Assembly: GCA_903850335.1 (NCBI GenBank)
Contig: CAINLJ010000168.1
Span: 44,229 to 108,228 of the forward strand
From: an uncultured Bacteroidia bacterium
Lineage (GTDB): Bacteria > Bacteroidota > Bacteroidia > Bacteroidales > Prolixibacteraceae
DNA: 64,000 nt
Reading direction: 5' to 3'
This document shows, in pieces, positions 8,823-18,612 of the stretch. Every line of letters begins with the position of its first letter. The stretch's first letter is position 1. The notes under the pieces were generated by a model. That model made no database searches. It saw only the letters and a list, made by a program, of their open reading frames with translations, and was not told the origin of the DNA. Position numbers and translations under genes: made by a program.

Positions 8823-11264
8823 CTAGAATCCTAGATTTAAACTAAGGATAAAATTCGTACCTGCCTGGGGGAAATATCCGTCCATTTTGTTGCGTGTACC
8901 TTCATAGAGATAGGAATAAACCCATGCATTGCTTTCGTAATGCTGATCAAGAAGGTTATTAATTAGCATGCTTAATTTCACTTCCCTAAAGAGTTTCTGC
9001 CTAACCGAATATTCAATTCGCAGATTATTAACCAGATAAGCATTTAGCTTACGGTCATTTCCGGATGTATTATCGATATACTGCTTCCCTACATAATTGG
9101 TAAGAATGTTTATTTCCAAAAACTTAACCGGACTATATTTTAAAATACTATTGGCAACGATTTGCGGTGAAAAAGCCAGATCTGTTTTGCCTAATACATT
9201 TGCTTTCAAACCTCCATTATCCCAATCTTCAATAAATTCCGTAAAATTACTGATCTTATTTCTGCTCAATGTGGCATTTACATTCCATTTGAATTTCTTT
9301 AGAAATGTCATACCTCCTGTTAATTCAAAGCCCATTCTTGAGCTCTTATCCACATTTGTCATGACAGGCGCCCCGACAGAATTGATCTGTCCGGTATGAA
9401 CCAACTGATTATTATAGTACATATAATACAGATTCGTTCCAATTTGAAGGCCTGCAGATTTAAACTTATAACCTAATTCATAATCATTTAACGTCTCAAA
9501 AGTTGGCTGTTTTCCGGTTTTATCAGCATCGACAAAATTGTCACGGTTCGGCTCCCGGTTAGCACGGCCATAGCTCAGGTAAGCATCCTGATTGGCCGTG
9601 GGTGAATATACCAATCCAAACTTAGGATTGAAAAAATTATACCTGTGAGTTTGGTCAATATTTCTGATCTTTTCATCGGTTCCACCGATTTCATAATTGA
9701 TTGACCGGTACTGAAGATCAGCCGTAGCATTCAGATTATCAATAAGATTAACACTGTATCTTGCGTAGACATTAAAGTCCTTTTTCAATCCCGTTCCGCG
9801 GTACCATTCGTAATCCAGATTTGCTTCACCAGCTGTTTTAGCCCATATAATTCTTCCAAAATGCTGACCATCATAGATATTGCCACTTCCACCAATATTC
9901 AGTGATGTGATTCCCTGCTTATAAACCATTGAAAATACAGTTCCATAGAAACTGTTATCCAGCCATTTGCGTGTAATCATATCCGTGTTTTCAATTGTCT
10001 GACCGTTAACTTCAGGATTAGCCAGTTTATAGTCGGCATAGCTTTGATTTGACTCATACTCCTCGTAATAACCACGGCCATAGACAAAAAAAGCAGATGC
10101 ATTCAAATTTAAATATGGATTAAACTTATGTGAGAACTGAAGCTGGTAGTTATCCTGCTGGTAATGATCTACCTGATTCTTATATGTATAGAGATTATAG
10201 GTCCTGCTATTCGAATTAAGCATATTAAGTGTCTGTTCATGGGAATAGAGGCCATCAGTTTCATACTTGTTCATTCCTGCAATATCGTTGTTCAGTCTAA
10301 CAGAAGGAACACCATTCCAGGCCTGGTAGGTCTGCTCGAATCCTGAGAAGATAGCTGCCTTCAGGATAGTATTGGCAGTAAAATAACCACCTGAAATGTT
10401 GAAGGATTTCAGGTCTGACTTTGCCCTGTCAATAAATCCGGCAGAATTGATCTTCGACAATGAGACATCAACAGCAAATTTCCCATTCAAAAGACCGGAA
10501 CTGGCACTCAGATTATTTCGAAATGTACTAAAAGAACCGGCGGACGATTTAAATTCAGCCTTTGCCTCCGGATTGAGCTTACTCGTTTGCAGATCGATGC
10601 TTGCACCAAAGGCGCTGGCTCCATTCGTTGAATTTCCTACTCCCCTCTGAATCTGAATATTTTCAGTAGAAGCTGCCATATCCGGAATATCGACAAAATA
10701 GGTGATCTGTGATTCTGCATCCGACATTGGGATACCATTTATCGTTACATTTATCCGCGTCGGATCGGTCCCTCTAATCCGAAAACCAGTATAACCTATT
10801 CCATTTCCAGCATCCGAAGTTGCAACAAATGAGGGTGTATAATTTAGTAAATAAGGAATATCCTGACCAGTATTTAAGGATTTAAGCTCTTCCTTTCCGA
10901 TATTTGAATAGGCCAACGGAGATTTTTCTCCTGCACGTGCAGCGGATACAAGCACCTCCTCAGTCAAAATGCTTGATGGATCAAGCACAACATTAATATC
11001 TGTTGACTGATTCAGGTTCAACTCCTTACTGAAAGTTTTATAACCGACATAAGTTATAAGGAGATTGTGATCTCCATTTCTAATGTCTTTAATCTTAAAT
11101 TCTCCCTTCAGTCCTGTCGATGCGACTAAGCTGTTGTCAATATATACATTCGCTCCAATTAAAAGTTCCCCCTTTACATCCTTTACGGTTCCTGTCAAAT
11201 TTTCCTGCCCGTAAATTAATGTTGCAAAAAACTGCATTACCAAAAATAATCTGATTCGTTTCAT
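8823..11264 (-). CDS. TonB-dependent receptor, thiamine-regulated (predicted thiamine/precursor uptake)
   Basis: 813 residues from the ATG at 11264, chosen because it opens a classical signal peptide (MKRIRLFLVMQFFATLIYGQ). The frame also has an ATG at 11336, which would abut the riboswitch. A carboxypeptidase-like beta-sandwich (LTGTVKDVKGELLIGANVYI) precedes the TonB plug (DIPYLLNYTPSFVATSDAGN, FRIRGTDPTRINVTINGIPM) and a 22-strand-type outer membrane barrel ending in an aromatic residue (NFILSLNLGF). Such receptors import scarce nutrients using TonB-ExbBD energy. Because a TPP riboswitch lies in its leader, the cargo is most likely thiamine or a thiamine precursor, as described for TPP-regulated receptors in Bacteroides. 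No thiamine synthesis or inner membrane transporter gene is next to it. Confidence 0.9.
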   Translation of the reverse strand: MKRIRLFLVMQFFATLIYGQENLTGTVKDVKGELLIGANVYIDNSLVASTGLKGEFKIKDIRNGDHNLLITYVGYKTFSKELNLNQSTDINVVLDPSSILTEEVLVSAARAGEKSPLAYSNIGKEELKSLNTGQDIPYLLNYTPSFVATSDAGNGIGYTGFRIRGTDPTRINVTINGIPMSDAESQITYFVDIPDMAASTENIQIQRGVGNSTNGASAFGASIDLQTSKLNPEAKAEFKSSAGSFSTFRNNLSASSGLLNGKFAVDVSLSKINSAGFIDRAKSDLKSFNISGGYFTANTILKAAIFSGFEQTYQAWNGVPSVRLNNDIAGMNKYETDGLYSHEQTLNMLNSNSRTYNLYTYKNQVDHYQQDNYQLQFSHKFNPYLNLNASAFFVYGRGYYEEYESNQSYADYKLANPEVNGQTIENTDMITRKWLDNSFYGTVFSMVYKQGITSLNIGGSGNIYDGQHFGRIIWAKTAGEANLDYEWYRGTGLKKDFNVYARYSVNLIDNLNATADLQYRSINYEIGGTDEKIRNIDQTHRYNFFNPKFGLVYSPTANQDAYLSYGRANREPNRDNFVDADKTGKQPTFETLNDYELGYKFKSAGLQIGTNLYYMYYNNQLVHTGQINSVGAPVMTNVDKSSRMGFELTGGMTFLKKFKWNVNATLSRNKISNFTEFIEDWDNGGLKANVLGKTDLAFSPQIVANSILKYSPVKFLEINILTNYVGKQYIDNTSGNDRKLNAYLVNNLRIEYSVRQKLFREVKLSMLINNLLDQHYESNAWVYSYLYEGTRNKMDGYFPQAGTNFILSLNLGF

Positions 11265-11337
11265 TAAAATGATTCGTAAAATGGTTAATACTAACCAATG
11301 AGGGGGAGAATCTATTTTTACAACGTGATTATTCATT

Positions 11338-11412
11338 TTCCCTTTCCGGCATTACCCGGACAGGTTCGATGGGTTTGATCTCAGCCTGAAATTTTAGGCA
11401 CCCCTTATTGTT
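11338..11412 (-). promoter_or_regulatory. TPP (thiamine pyrophosphate) riboswitch
   Basis: On the minus strand the leader contains the THI-box landmarks in order: GGGGTGCC, GCTGAGATC, ACCC, GAACCTG, CCGGGTAATGCCGG and AGGGAA. The P3 stem GCCT/AGGC and the P4/P5 helices can form. This is the canonical TPP aptamer and lies directly before the TonB receptor gene, so high intracellular TPP should switch the receptor off. About 70 nt separate the aptamer from the preferred start codon and contain a C-run (CTCCCCCTC) and a short hairpin (GGTTA/TAACC), possible parts of the expression platform. Confidence 0.95.
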
Positions 11413-11419
11413 TCGTGTG

Positions 11420-11427
11420 CAAATGTA
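11420..11427 (-). promoter_or_regulatory. -7 box of the TPP-riboswitch transcript
   Basis: On the minus strand TACATTTG matches the Bacteroidota -7 consensus TAnnTTTG and lies just upstream of the aptamer, so transcription would begin at its 5' side. Confidence 0.6.
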
Positions 11428-11513
11428 AGAAAAAATGGATTAAAACATGATCAGGTCAGCATAAATACTAATACAATCTCTTAAAACAGGATAAAGGTGC
11501 CTTTCATTGGGTT

Positions 11514-12981
11514 CTATTTTATAACCGGTAAAACCCGAAACTTCAAAAAACATATCGATGCAGCGGGAACACTAACATCAAAACCTTCTTTTGAAAATGA
11601 ATGCGGGACAATCGTTTTCTCTTTAACATTATTCTCACCAAAAGTATTTGTGACATTCAGGGATTTTGCTGTATAGCTAATCATTTCCTGAAATTCCAGC
11701 TGGCTATTTTCAGGGAGATGAACAAATCCTATATTTGTTGAGACTGCCTTTCTTTCTGCCAGGTTTAACAATGAAATGACTAATTCTGTCTTGTCTTGAG
11801 ATATCGAAGTGGTGGCATCCAGGGTTTCAAGACCAGATTCAAGCATGGGGGAATTTACTTTAACCGGGATATTTTGGGATAGCGTGTATTTTCGAAAGGC
11901 CTGCAAAGGAGTATAAACAGTCTGTCGGAAGGAACCATCCTGGTTTGTCATGATGGGAGCCAGATTATTTACGCTTTGTGCCCAGCTTGCCAGGCCCGTA
12001 ATATCTGCATTTCGCTGTAAAATATTGAGAAATTTGCCTGTTGCGAGAGCATGTGACCACTCATAAGAATATTCAAGCTGATAGGCACCTCTGCCCTTCC
12101 CTGAATTAGCATCCCAGATACCCCATTCATCCACTGCAATCTTTACAGGAAATTGTCTGCCTTGAAACCGAAACCATGGGGAAAAATCTGCCGCTTTTGC
12201 CGGGATTTTATGGAGTAATATTCTTAATGAATCGAAACTGGCATTGAAATTCTCAACACTTCGGAGCAGACTCAAGTAACCGGAATCAGCAGGCATTACA
12301 TAAAGATGCAGAGATATAAAATCGCAAACCGGGTTCATTTCACCTAATATTTTTCCGGCACGGTTCAAATCAGATGAATTTCCGTCCAGGATGATTTTAA
12401 TGGAAGGATCCTGAAGTTTCATTAATTTGACAAATTGCCAGGCGTCTTCGATGTATCTGTTAACATTTTGATCTTTGCCGGCGTCGGGTACTGCACTTTC
12501 TTCGTTACCAATTGCCCAATATTTTACATTAAATGGCTTTTCCTAGCCGTGCGAACGTCTTAGATTCGCGTAAAAGGTATCGGCAGTTCCATTGCAGTAT
12601 TCTACCCAGTTTGAGGCCTCCTCGGGTGTTCCTGTAGCCATATTCACTACAAGAAAAGGTTCTGCTTCAATCTGATGACAGTAATCGACAAACTCTGCTG
12701 TTCCAAAATGATTATCGTTGGTTCCTCCCCAGATCAGATTTCTGCGTTTGGGTCGGTCACTTTTATTTCCAATACCATCCTGCCAGTGATAGATTTTTGT
12801 GACCGTTCCTCCTGGAAATCGCAGAACAGGGATTTTTAAGTCTTTCATCGACTCCAGCACATCGGTTCTAAATCCATTTGATCCGGATAAATGAGAACCC
12901 TCCTGATAAATTCCTCCGTCGATACAACGTCCCAAACACTATCAATTGGAAAACCGTAACGAACGCTATATTTTTAATCAT
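11514..12981 (-). pseudogene. broken GH51 alpha-L-arabinofuranosidase
   Basis: The parts match a GH51 enzyme (COG3534), which removes arabinose from arabinan or arabinoxylan: GRCIDGGIYQEG, PVLRFPGG, the acid/base site KYWAIGNEES and the nucleophile site KIAVDEWGIWD. Two lesions are visible. First, an in-frame TAG at 12543-12545 splits the gene just before KPFNVKYWAIGNEE. The frame is identical on both sides, so this is a single nonsense change. Second, the signal peptide (MIKNIAFVTVFQLIVFG, ATG at 12981) is in a different frame from GRCIDGG and about 45 residues that normally link them are absent, so a deletion with a frameshift lies near 12930-12940. Catalytic residues are still present, so the decay looks recent. 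TAG serves as a normal stop elsewhere in the window (dnaK, tolC, GT2), so recoding is unlikely. Confidence 0.85.
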
Positions 12982-12992
12982 CTTATCATTTA

Positions 12993-15644
12993 TTATATCG
13001 AAAACCAATAATTAAATTTAATCAGGAAAATATTATTTGGTGATGTATTTAACAATCTGTCTGCTGCACTTCGCAGGGGTTCACTTCCTGGATTTAACCA
13101 ATCTGTACGTTCATTCGACCAAACCAGGAAAATCTGAGATCCGGGTTTGTATTCCCAACGGAAAACCATATTCGAACGAAATTGATTAAAATTAAAATTG
13201 GGATTTTTAAAATTGTAAACAGGATTATTAACAGTATTTTCATAAACCTGATATTCACTACTGTTAACCAGAACAGGGTCGGCTGGTTTGAACCGGTTTC
13301 TGTAATCTGAGGCTTTTGCGTTTGTGATTACTTTAAAATCCTGGTATTTACCTAAGGTGGCAAAGGGGCTGCCATAATACTGAAGTGAAATTTCGGGAGT
13401 AATATTGTAATCGATCCGAAAAGTGAATCCAAGGGTTTCCTGATTAAGCTGACCGAGAATATATTTGTCAACGTGGTTAATTTGCTTTTTATCAACGTAT
13501 TGCAGATCATCGACCTTTTTTGAATAATCGCAATTCATCGAAATAAGGAGTGTATTTACCGGTCGAAATGTCAGTCCTGCGATATACTCATAGAAATTAA
13601 ATGAATTTTCAGCTGAGAATGAAGTTGTTGCCGATAAGTTTGCCGTAACTTTTTTGGATTGATCACTTCGGATAAGAAATGTCTCCGACCAGTTTGCAGG
13701 CACCAGCATTGCACTGCCACCACGGAGGATATAATTGTCGAGTGTCTGTCCCTTATATTTCAGGATACTATTGACTCCCCACTTATTTTTAAAGTCGGCT
13801 GCGATATTCAGTGTGGCATCCGATGAGGAGTAATGTCCGCTAAAATCCCAGTTATTTTTCTGTTCCAATGCAATAGAATAGGTACGGAAAACCAGGGCAG
13901 GTTTATTGATAAAATAGGATATCATATTTTTCTGGCGAATCAAATCGGCTGTTTGCAGATATCCTAAGTCATTTAAGTCCAATCCTGTTGAACGCCAGCT
14001 TACTTCACTTGAATACTTCCATAATCCTTTGCTTCCTCTACCAATTTTTATCTTTCCCCCATATCCTGAAAGAGAGGTAAGTGTACTGTCGAACATTGGA
14101 TGCCCACCGTCAGGCCGTTGAAAATAGCGGGCCGGGGAAAGTTGCAAATTACTGATCGCCTCTGTCTTGCCATTAATATCACTTCCTATGACCTTTGCCT
14201 CAAGATAGTACTTTTTATCTTTCCAGTAATGTAAAAGGTCCAATCCTCCAGTAAAGGCGTTCTGATTGAGGAAACTAAGTTCGGAACTTGATATTGAACG
14301 ATTTGCGGAGGTTAAAATCCCCCCGAACAGTGTGTTGCCCTGATTGCAGTCCTGTTGGATTCTGGCAACCGCGTAATTTGTAAATGGTTCAACACTTACT
14401 TTGCGATCACCTGAAGGAGAATTTATCGTTGCTTTCTCGTTCGCCGTAAAACTCTGAAGTACACCGACAGACAATCCATCACCAGTTTTTCCGCTAAATT
14501 TCAGTGCACTTAGTATTGTCGTTTTATCCGGAGTCTTTAGAAACTCGTGCTCATTTAACATGGGTTGGTATGATGGTGAATGACCAATCCTTCTGCTGTA
14601 AAAGACTGTGGCGTCGTCAAAATCAAAATTGAAGATACTTTTCCCTTCAAGAAAAAACGGTCGTTTTTCCTCATAAAAAGTCTCAAAAGCAGTAAGGTTC
14701 ATTACGGACGGATCAGATTCGACTTGTCCGAAATCGGGATTTACAGTTAAGTCTACAGTAAAATTACTTCCGACACCTATTTTTGCATCCAAACCGATAT
14801 TACCCGTCATCTGGTGCCCCTTGCTTGCAAAAGGGTTGCCTTGTTCTTTTTTAAAAGTCTTTAGTTCACCAAGAGAATATGGCATTAGTTCAATCCTTTG
14901 CGACTTTTTGAGTCCCTTAATTCCGCGAAGTTCGCCAAACAAATATAGCATCCCGGGACCGGTAGATGATTGTTTCTCCCAATCGCTCTCCTCCTGCAAA
15001 CGATCGATCCATCGCCATACATGCAGGCCCCAGACCTGCTCATACTGATTGCTATAGCGTAATTGATTAAGAGGGATTTCGAGTTCCTGAACCCATGCTG
15101 AATCCTCATAGGCGACCTTACCGAGCCAAACTGCATTCCAGTTCAGATCTCCAAAACCGGAATTTGGGAGGATAGCATCAATTTTCTGCCTTCCGGCAGT
15201 CATGTCGAACTCGAAACCCGTGCGATGATCATGATAGCTATCAAATGTTATACCAGCCATATCACCTGTCATTTCATCCCTTCTTCCTGCTTTTTTGCTG
15301 ATTTTATGTGGTTCTTTATCAACGGCCCGGATGGCGACATATAGATTTTTGTCATCATATAATATCTTCACATAGGTTGGATGAGAAGGTTTGGCACCTT
15401 CATTAGGAATCCACTGGACAAAATCACCGGCCCAGATTCCGGTTTTCCAGCATGCATCATTTAAAACACCATCTATCACCGGTTTTTCTGTAGTTAACCG
15501 TTGGGTTGTGTACACCCTCAATCCATTAAGTGTCTTTAAAGGAATAGTATCTCCTGTTAATCTGTCATCAGCTAAAGAGATTTTCACAAATGCAAAAAGA
15601 ATAAGTATAGACCAACCAACGACAAAAACTGCTCTGTGAGGCAT
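12993..15644 (-). CDS. DUF5916 outer membrane protein with N-terminal CBM9-like domain
   Basis: About 883 residues from the ATG at 15644, which starts a good signal peptide (MPHRAVFVVGWSILILFAF). An ATG at 15683 is the alternative. Residues ~45-230 form a family 9 carbohydrate-binding-like domain (PVIDGVLNDACWKTG, VKILYDDKNLYVAIRAVD, FDMTAGRQKIDA). The remainder is the DUF5916 beta-barrel region (DLTVNPDFGQVESDPSVMNL, FYEEKRPFFLEG). The protein probably sits in the outer membrane with the sugar-binding part exposed. Its function is not established. It is 11-12 nt upstream of the broken GH51 gene on the same strand, so the two once formed a unit, perhaps for plant polysaccharide use. Confidence 0.8.
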   Translation of the reverse strand: MPHRAVFVVGWSILILFAFVKISLADDRLTGDTIPLKTLNGLRVYTTQRLTTEKPVIDGVLNDACWKTGIWAGDFVQWIPNEGAKPSHPTYVKILYDDKNLYVAIRAVDKEPHKISKKAGRRDEMTGDMAGITFDSYHDHRTGFEFDMTAGRQKIDAILPNSGFGDLNWNAVWLGKVAYEDSAWVQELEIPLNQLRYSNQYEQVWGLHVWRWIDRLQEESDWEKQSSTGPGMLYLFGELRGIKGLKKSQRIELMPYSLGELKTFKKEQGNPFASKGHQMTGNIGLDAKIGVGSNFTVDLTVNPDFGQVESDPSVMNLTAFETFYEEKRPFFLEGKSIFNFDFDDATVFYSRRIGHSPSYQPMLNEHEFLKTPDKTTILSALKFSGKTGDGLSVGVLQSFTANEKATINSPSGDRKVSVEPFTNYAVARIQQDCNQGNTLFGGILTSANRSISSSELSFLNQNAFTGGLDLLHYWKDKKYYLEAKVIGSDINGKTEAISNLQLSPARYFQRPDGGHPMFDSTLTSLSGYGGKIKIGRGSKGLWKYSSEVSWRSTGLDLNDLGYLQTADLIRQKNMISYFINKPALVFRTYSIALEQKNNWDFSGHYSSSDATLNIAADFKNKWGVNSILKYKGQTLDNYILRGGSAMLVPANWSETFLIRSDQSKKVTANLSATTSFSAENSFNFYEYIAGLTFRPVNTLLISMNCDYSKKVDDLQYVDKKQINHVDKYILGQLNQETLGFTFRIDYNITPEISLQYYGSPFATLGKYQDFKVITNAKASDYRNRFKPADPVLVNSSEYQVYENTVNNPVYNFKNPNFNFNQFRSNMVFRWEYKPGSQIFLVWSNERTDWLNPGSEPLRSAADRLLNTSPNNIFLIKFNYWFSI

Positions 15645-15882
15645 TTGTTTTTGAAAGAATTTAATTTTAAACCGGAAAAACAATCAGAAAATTAAATCTT
15701 GCAAGATATCATTTTGGAATGGCAACTGAAAAGAAAAACATCATAATTCTGAACATGTTTACTTAAAATTCAGGTAAAAATCATTCACAGGATACTTTTA
15801 TTCCATTGTCCAGACGAATAATTTATTTGGGATGAAAACCATTTACGGACTCTTATTAACTTTGGAAAAATTAAATATTGGA

Positions 15883-16506
15883 ATGACCCTAGATAATTTC
15901 CCTTCCAAGTTATTGGAAAATGCAGTGAATGAATTCTCTAAACTTCCGGGGATAGGAAAAAAAACTGCCTTGCGACTTGTGCTTCATTTACTCAAAAAAG
16001 AAACTGATGAAGTTTTGCGATTCAGTCGTTCATTAACGCAACTTCGTGAGGAGGTAAAACACTGTCGTATTTGCCGCAATATCTCCGACAATGACAAGTG
16101 CAATATTTGCAGTAATCCTTCACGCGATCACCGCATTGTTTGTGTAGTCGAGAATATCCGGGATGTTATGTCGATTGAAAATACACAGCAATACAGAGGT
16201 GTCTATCATGTGCTTGGGGGGATTATTTCTCCCATGGACGGTGTGGGTCCTTCGGATCTTGAGATCGAATCACTGTTGGCGCGCGTGGCAAAGGGAGAGA
16301 CCGATGAGGTGATCTTTGCGTTAAGCACGACAATGGAGGGGGACAGTACGAATTTTTATATCTTCAAAAAATTAAAAGATTTTCCTGTCAGGATTACTAC
16401 ACTTGCACGCGGAGTGTCCATCGGGGATGAAATAGAATATACGGACGAGATAACCCTGGGGCGATCGATTGTTAACCGGATGCTATTCGAAAACTTTATG
16501 GGATAA
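15883..16506 (+). CDS. recR: recombination mediator RecR
   Basis: 207 residues from the ATG at 15883; the frame continues upstream to 15832, but family members begin close to [20 protein letters not shown]. It has the helix-hairpin-helix [15 protein letters not shown], an intact four-cysteine zinc finger [16 protein letters not shown], the Toprim domain ([27 protein letters not shown]) and the C-terminal Walker-B-like region ([15 protein letters not shown]). With RecO and RecF it loads RecA onto gapped single-stranded DNA. It is followed after 4 nt by an acetyltransferase gene. Confidence 0.96.
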   Translation: MTLDNFPSKLLENAVNEFSKLPGIGKKTALRLVLHLLKKETDEVLRFSRSLTQLREEVKHCRICRNISDNDKCNICSNPSRDHRIVCVVENIRDVMSIENTQQYRGVYHVLGGIISPMDGVGPSDLEIESLLARVAKGETDEVIFALSTTMEGDSTNFYIFKKLKDFPVRITTLARGVSIGDEIEYTDEITLGRSIVNRMLFENFMG

Positions 16507-16510
16507 ACTG

Positions 16511-17038
16511 ATGGAAAAATACCTTTCAAACAATCTGGTATCGCTAAGGGCTTTAGAACCAGAAGATGTTGATTTATTGTATTCATGGGAAAACGATCCT
16601 GAGGTTTGGGAAGTCAGTCATACACTTGTTCCCTATTCCCGGTATATCCTTGCCTTGTACATCAAAAATTCAGATAAGGATATTTTTGAGAGCAAACAAT
16701 TACGTCTTATGATTGATTCTTTTGAAGGAAAGACTATCGGTGCAATCGATCTTTTCGATTTTGATCCATATAATTCGCGTGTTGGAATTGGGTTATTAAT
16801 CCATGCAAAGGAAGACCGGTCAAGAGGATTTGCTACGGCGGCGTTGGATCTTTTGATTGAATATTGTTTTCAAAAGCTGAATATTCATCAGGTTTATGCC
16901 AATATTGAAACCGGGAATAAAATAAGTCTATCACTATTCGAAAAACATTCGTTCACAATCATTGGCACCAAAAAGGAGTGGCTCCGTTCAAATTCAGGTT
17001 GGAAAGATGAGGTTTTACTCCAACTGATTAAGGCTTGA
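16511..17038 (+). CDS. GNAT family N-acetyltransferase (SpeG/RimJ-like)
   Basis: 175 residues from the ATG at 16511, 4 nt after the recR stop (the frame opens at 16469 inside recR). It has the GNAT fold: VSLRALEPEDVDLLYSWEND at the start, the beta4 strand IGAIDLFDFDP, the acetyl-CoA loop (KEDRSRGFATAALDLLIEYC) and VYANIETGNKISLSLFEKHS. It transfers an acetyl group from acetyl-CoA to an amine, either a polyamine or a protein N-terminus. The substrate cannot be told from sequence. It is probably co-transcribed with recR. Confidence 0.88.
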   Translation: MEKYLSNNLVSLRALEPEDVDLLYSWENDPEVWEVSHTLVPYSRYILALYIKNSDKDIFESKQLRLMIDSFEGKTIGAIDLFDFDPYNSRVGIGLLIHAKEDRSRGFATAALDLLIEYCFQKLNIHQVYANIETGNKISLSLFEKHSFTIIGTKKEWLRSNSGWKDEVLLQLIKA

Positions 17039-17084
17039 AAATTAATCTTGGGAGCACTAAAAAATAAATCAGTTTCATCACTTT

Positions 17085-17537
17085 TTATTGTTCCATTTGT
17101 AAAAAATCAGGGATCTCCTGCAAGAAGGAGTAGGTCAACTGAGTCTTGTCGAACTGGCAGCAATAGTGGTTTAAACCGTTTGTAACGATAAGGTACGATA
17201 CCCTAAGCTCAAGATTATAACGTGCTATCTGATCGAAAACCTGTTGTGATATTTTGACGTCAGGAGCCTTACATTCAACAATTACAGATGGTTTTCCTGA
17301 TCTTGAAAACAGTACGATATCAGCCCGAAAGTCATGCTGATTAATCCTTAATGATCGTTCCAATGCTACTAGAGAGGCCGGATAATGTTTAATTTCAGTA
17401 AGATAACTTGCAAAATTTTGCCTGACCCATTCCTCAGGAGTTAGAATGACCCACCTCCTCCTGAAATTATCAAAAATTAACTTCTTTCCATTTTGTTCTT
17501 TGATTCGAAAGGAAAAGGAGGGAAGGTTGAGATCCAT
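17085..17537 (-). CDS. stand-alone HsdR N-terminal-domain nuclease-like protein
   Basis: 150 residues corresponding only to the N-terminal nuclease module of type I restriction HsdR (HSDR_N_2). The catalytic PD-(D/E)xK elements are present: D73 in FRADIVLF and E88/K90 in VIVECKAPD. There is no helicase domain and no HsdM or HsdS gene nearby, so this is not a restriction system. Short genes of this kind are conserved in Bacteroidota, often near holA, which is about 3 kb away here. Its role is unknown; a DNA repair nuclease is a guess. It begins at the ATG at 17537 and converges with the acetyltransferase gene. Confidence 0.8.
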   Translation of the reverse strand: MDLNLPSFSFRIKEQNGKKLIFDNFRRRWVILTPEEWVRQNFASYLTEIKHYPASLVALERSLRINQHDFRADIVLFSRSGKPSVIVECKAPDVKISQQVFDQIARYNLELRVSYLIVTNGLNHYCCQFDKTQLTYSFLQEIPDFLQMEQ

Positions 17538-17574
17538 TGCTGATTTTTAGTTATTCAAAACTAATTTTTATTTT

Positions 17575-18612
17575 TCAATATTCATACGGTAATTGATCTC
17601 CAATTCGTTGGGTATTCATGTCGCCTTCCCATTTTATACCCATTTTATCAAAATATCCTTCCTCATTAAAGCCTACCTTATCCTTAATAAAAATTATTGT
17701 AGTCGACTTTAAGTAATCTTCAATTGGCTTTGTCTCTAATACGCCTTCCCAGGATTTTAAGTAATAAATTTGCAGGTAATCCGTGTATTTTAGAAATTTA
17801 ATGAAACTTTTAATGGAGTCTGCAGGAGTATTTTGGGTAACTACAATATCCATATACTCCAGATAATTATTATCCGGACTTTTGACAGTAAATCTGGCTA
17901 ATTCTAATTCATCGGACCAAAGAGACCTAAAAAAATGCATTCTTGATCCTTCAAATGCCTCCTTTCTTCTTTGCTCAAAGTATCTTTTATGCTTATCTCC
18001 TATCGCCAGATCTTTATCGAAGAACATATTACCTTTATAAAAGAAGGCTTTGGATTTTTTATAATATTCAAATTTGTCCAGACTAAATATGACCTGGTAG
18101 CCTAACGCCTTGTTATTTATGAGGATTGGCTTAGAAGCAAATGCTTTAAGTGTATCCATGTCAGAGTTATAATTAAACGTAATGTCGTTTTCATTTAAAA
18201 TGTCACAATTGTGACCATTCTCAGTAATACCAAGAAATTCATTTTTAAATAATTTTAGATTTGCTTTTCTTTTCTTCACAAGGGATTTAGAAGAAATGAC
18301 AACTTCCTGTATTTCATATACTTTCGGTGTTAAGTAAACTATCACCGGTTTATCTGATGAAAAAGATGTTAAAGTTTCAGAATAATATCCGATTCCGCTT
18401 ATAATTAATGACATTGAGCGCTGCCCGGAAATGTCCAGCTCAAAATCTCCATTCATATTTGAGTGAGTTCCGATAAACGTTCCGTTAAAATATATTAATG
18501 CAAAACTAATTGGACTATTGGTTTCCTTCTCTGCGACTTTCCCTTTAATTACCTGACTATAAGATACTATACAGAGGGTGGTTAATACAAATAAAAGAAT
18601 TAATTTAATCAT
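17575..18612 (-). CDS. secreted carboxypeptidase-like regulatory-domain protein
   Basis: 345 residues. A signal peptide (MIKLILLFVLTTLCIVSYSQ) is followed by one CarboxypepD_reg beta-sandwich (VIKGKVAEKETNSPISFALI, residues ~21-100). The rest lacks TonB plug or barrel motifs and ends near PLAIGDKHKRYFEQRRKEAF-like charged segments. Such proteins are common in Bacteroidota and are probably periplasmic or attached to the outer membrane; their function is unknown. It is transcribed alone, 37 nt upstream of the HsdR-N-type gene on the same strand. Confidence 0.75.
   Translation of the reverse strand: MIKLILLFVLTTLCIVSYSQVIKGKVAEKETNSPISFALIYFNGTFIGTHSNMNGDFELDISGQRSMSLIISGIGYYSETLTSFSSDKPVIVYLTPKVYEIQEVVISSKSLVKKRKANLKLFKNEFLGITENGHNCDILNENDITFNYNSDMDTLKAFASKPILINNKALGYQVIFSLDKFEYYKKSKAFFYKGNMFFDKDLAIGDKHKRYFEQRRKEAFEGSRMHFFRSLWSDELELARFTVKSPDNNYLEYMDIVVTQNTPADSIKSFIKFLKYTDYLQIYYLKSWEGVLETKPIEDYLKSTTIIFIKDKVGFNEEGYFDKMGIKWEGDMNTQRIGDQLPYEY

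Noticed and set aside
12543..12545. TAG read as an amino acid (recoding) in the GH51 gene
   Set aside because: TAG is the normal stop of several intact genes here (dnaK, the TolC-type gene, the GT2 at 46891), and the same gene has a second lesion.
17085..17537. Type I restriction-modification system
   Set aside because: Only the HsdR N-terminal domain is present, with no helicase, HsdM or HsdS genes.
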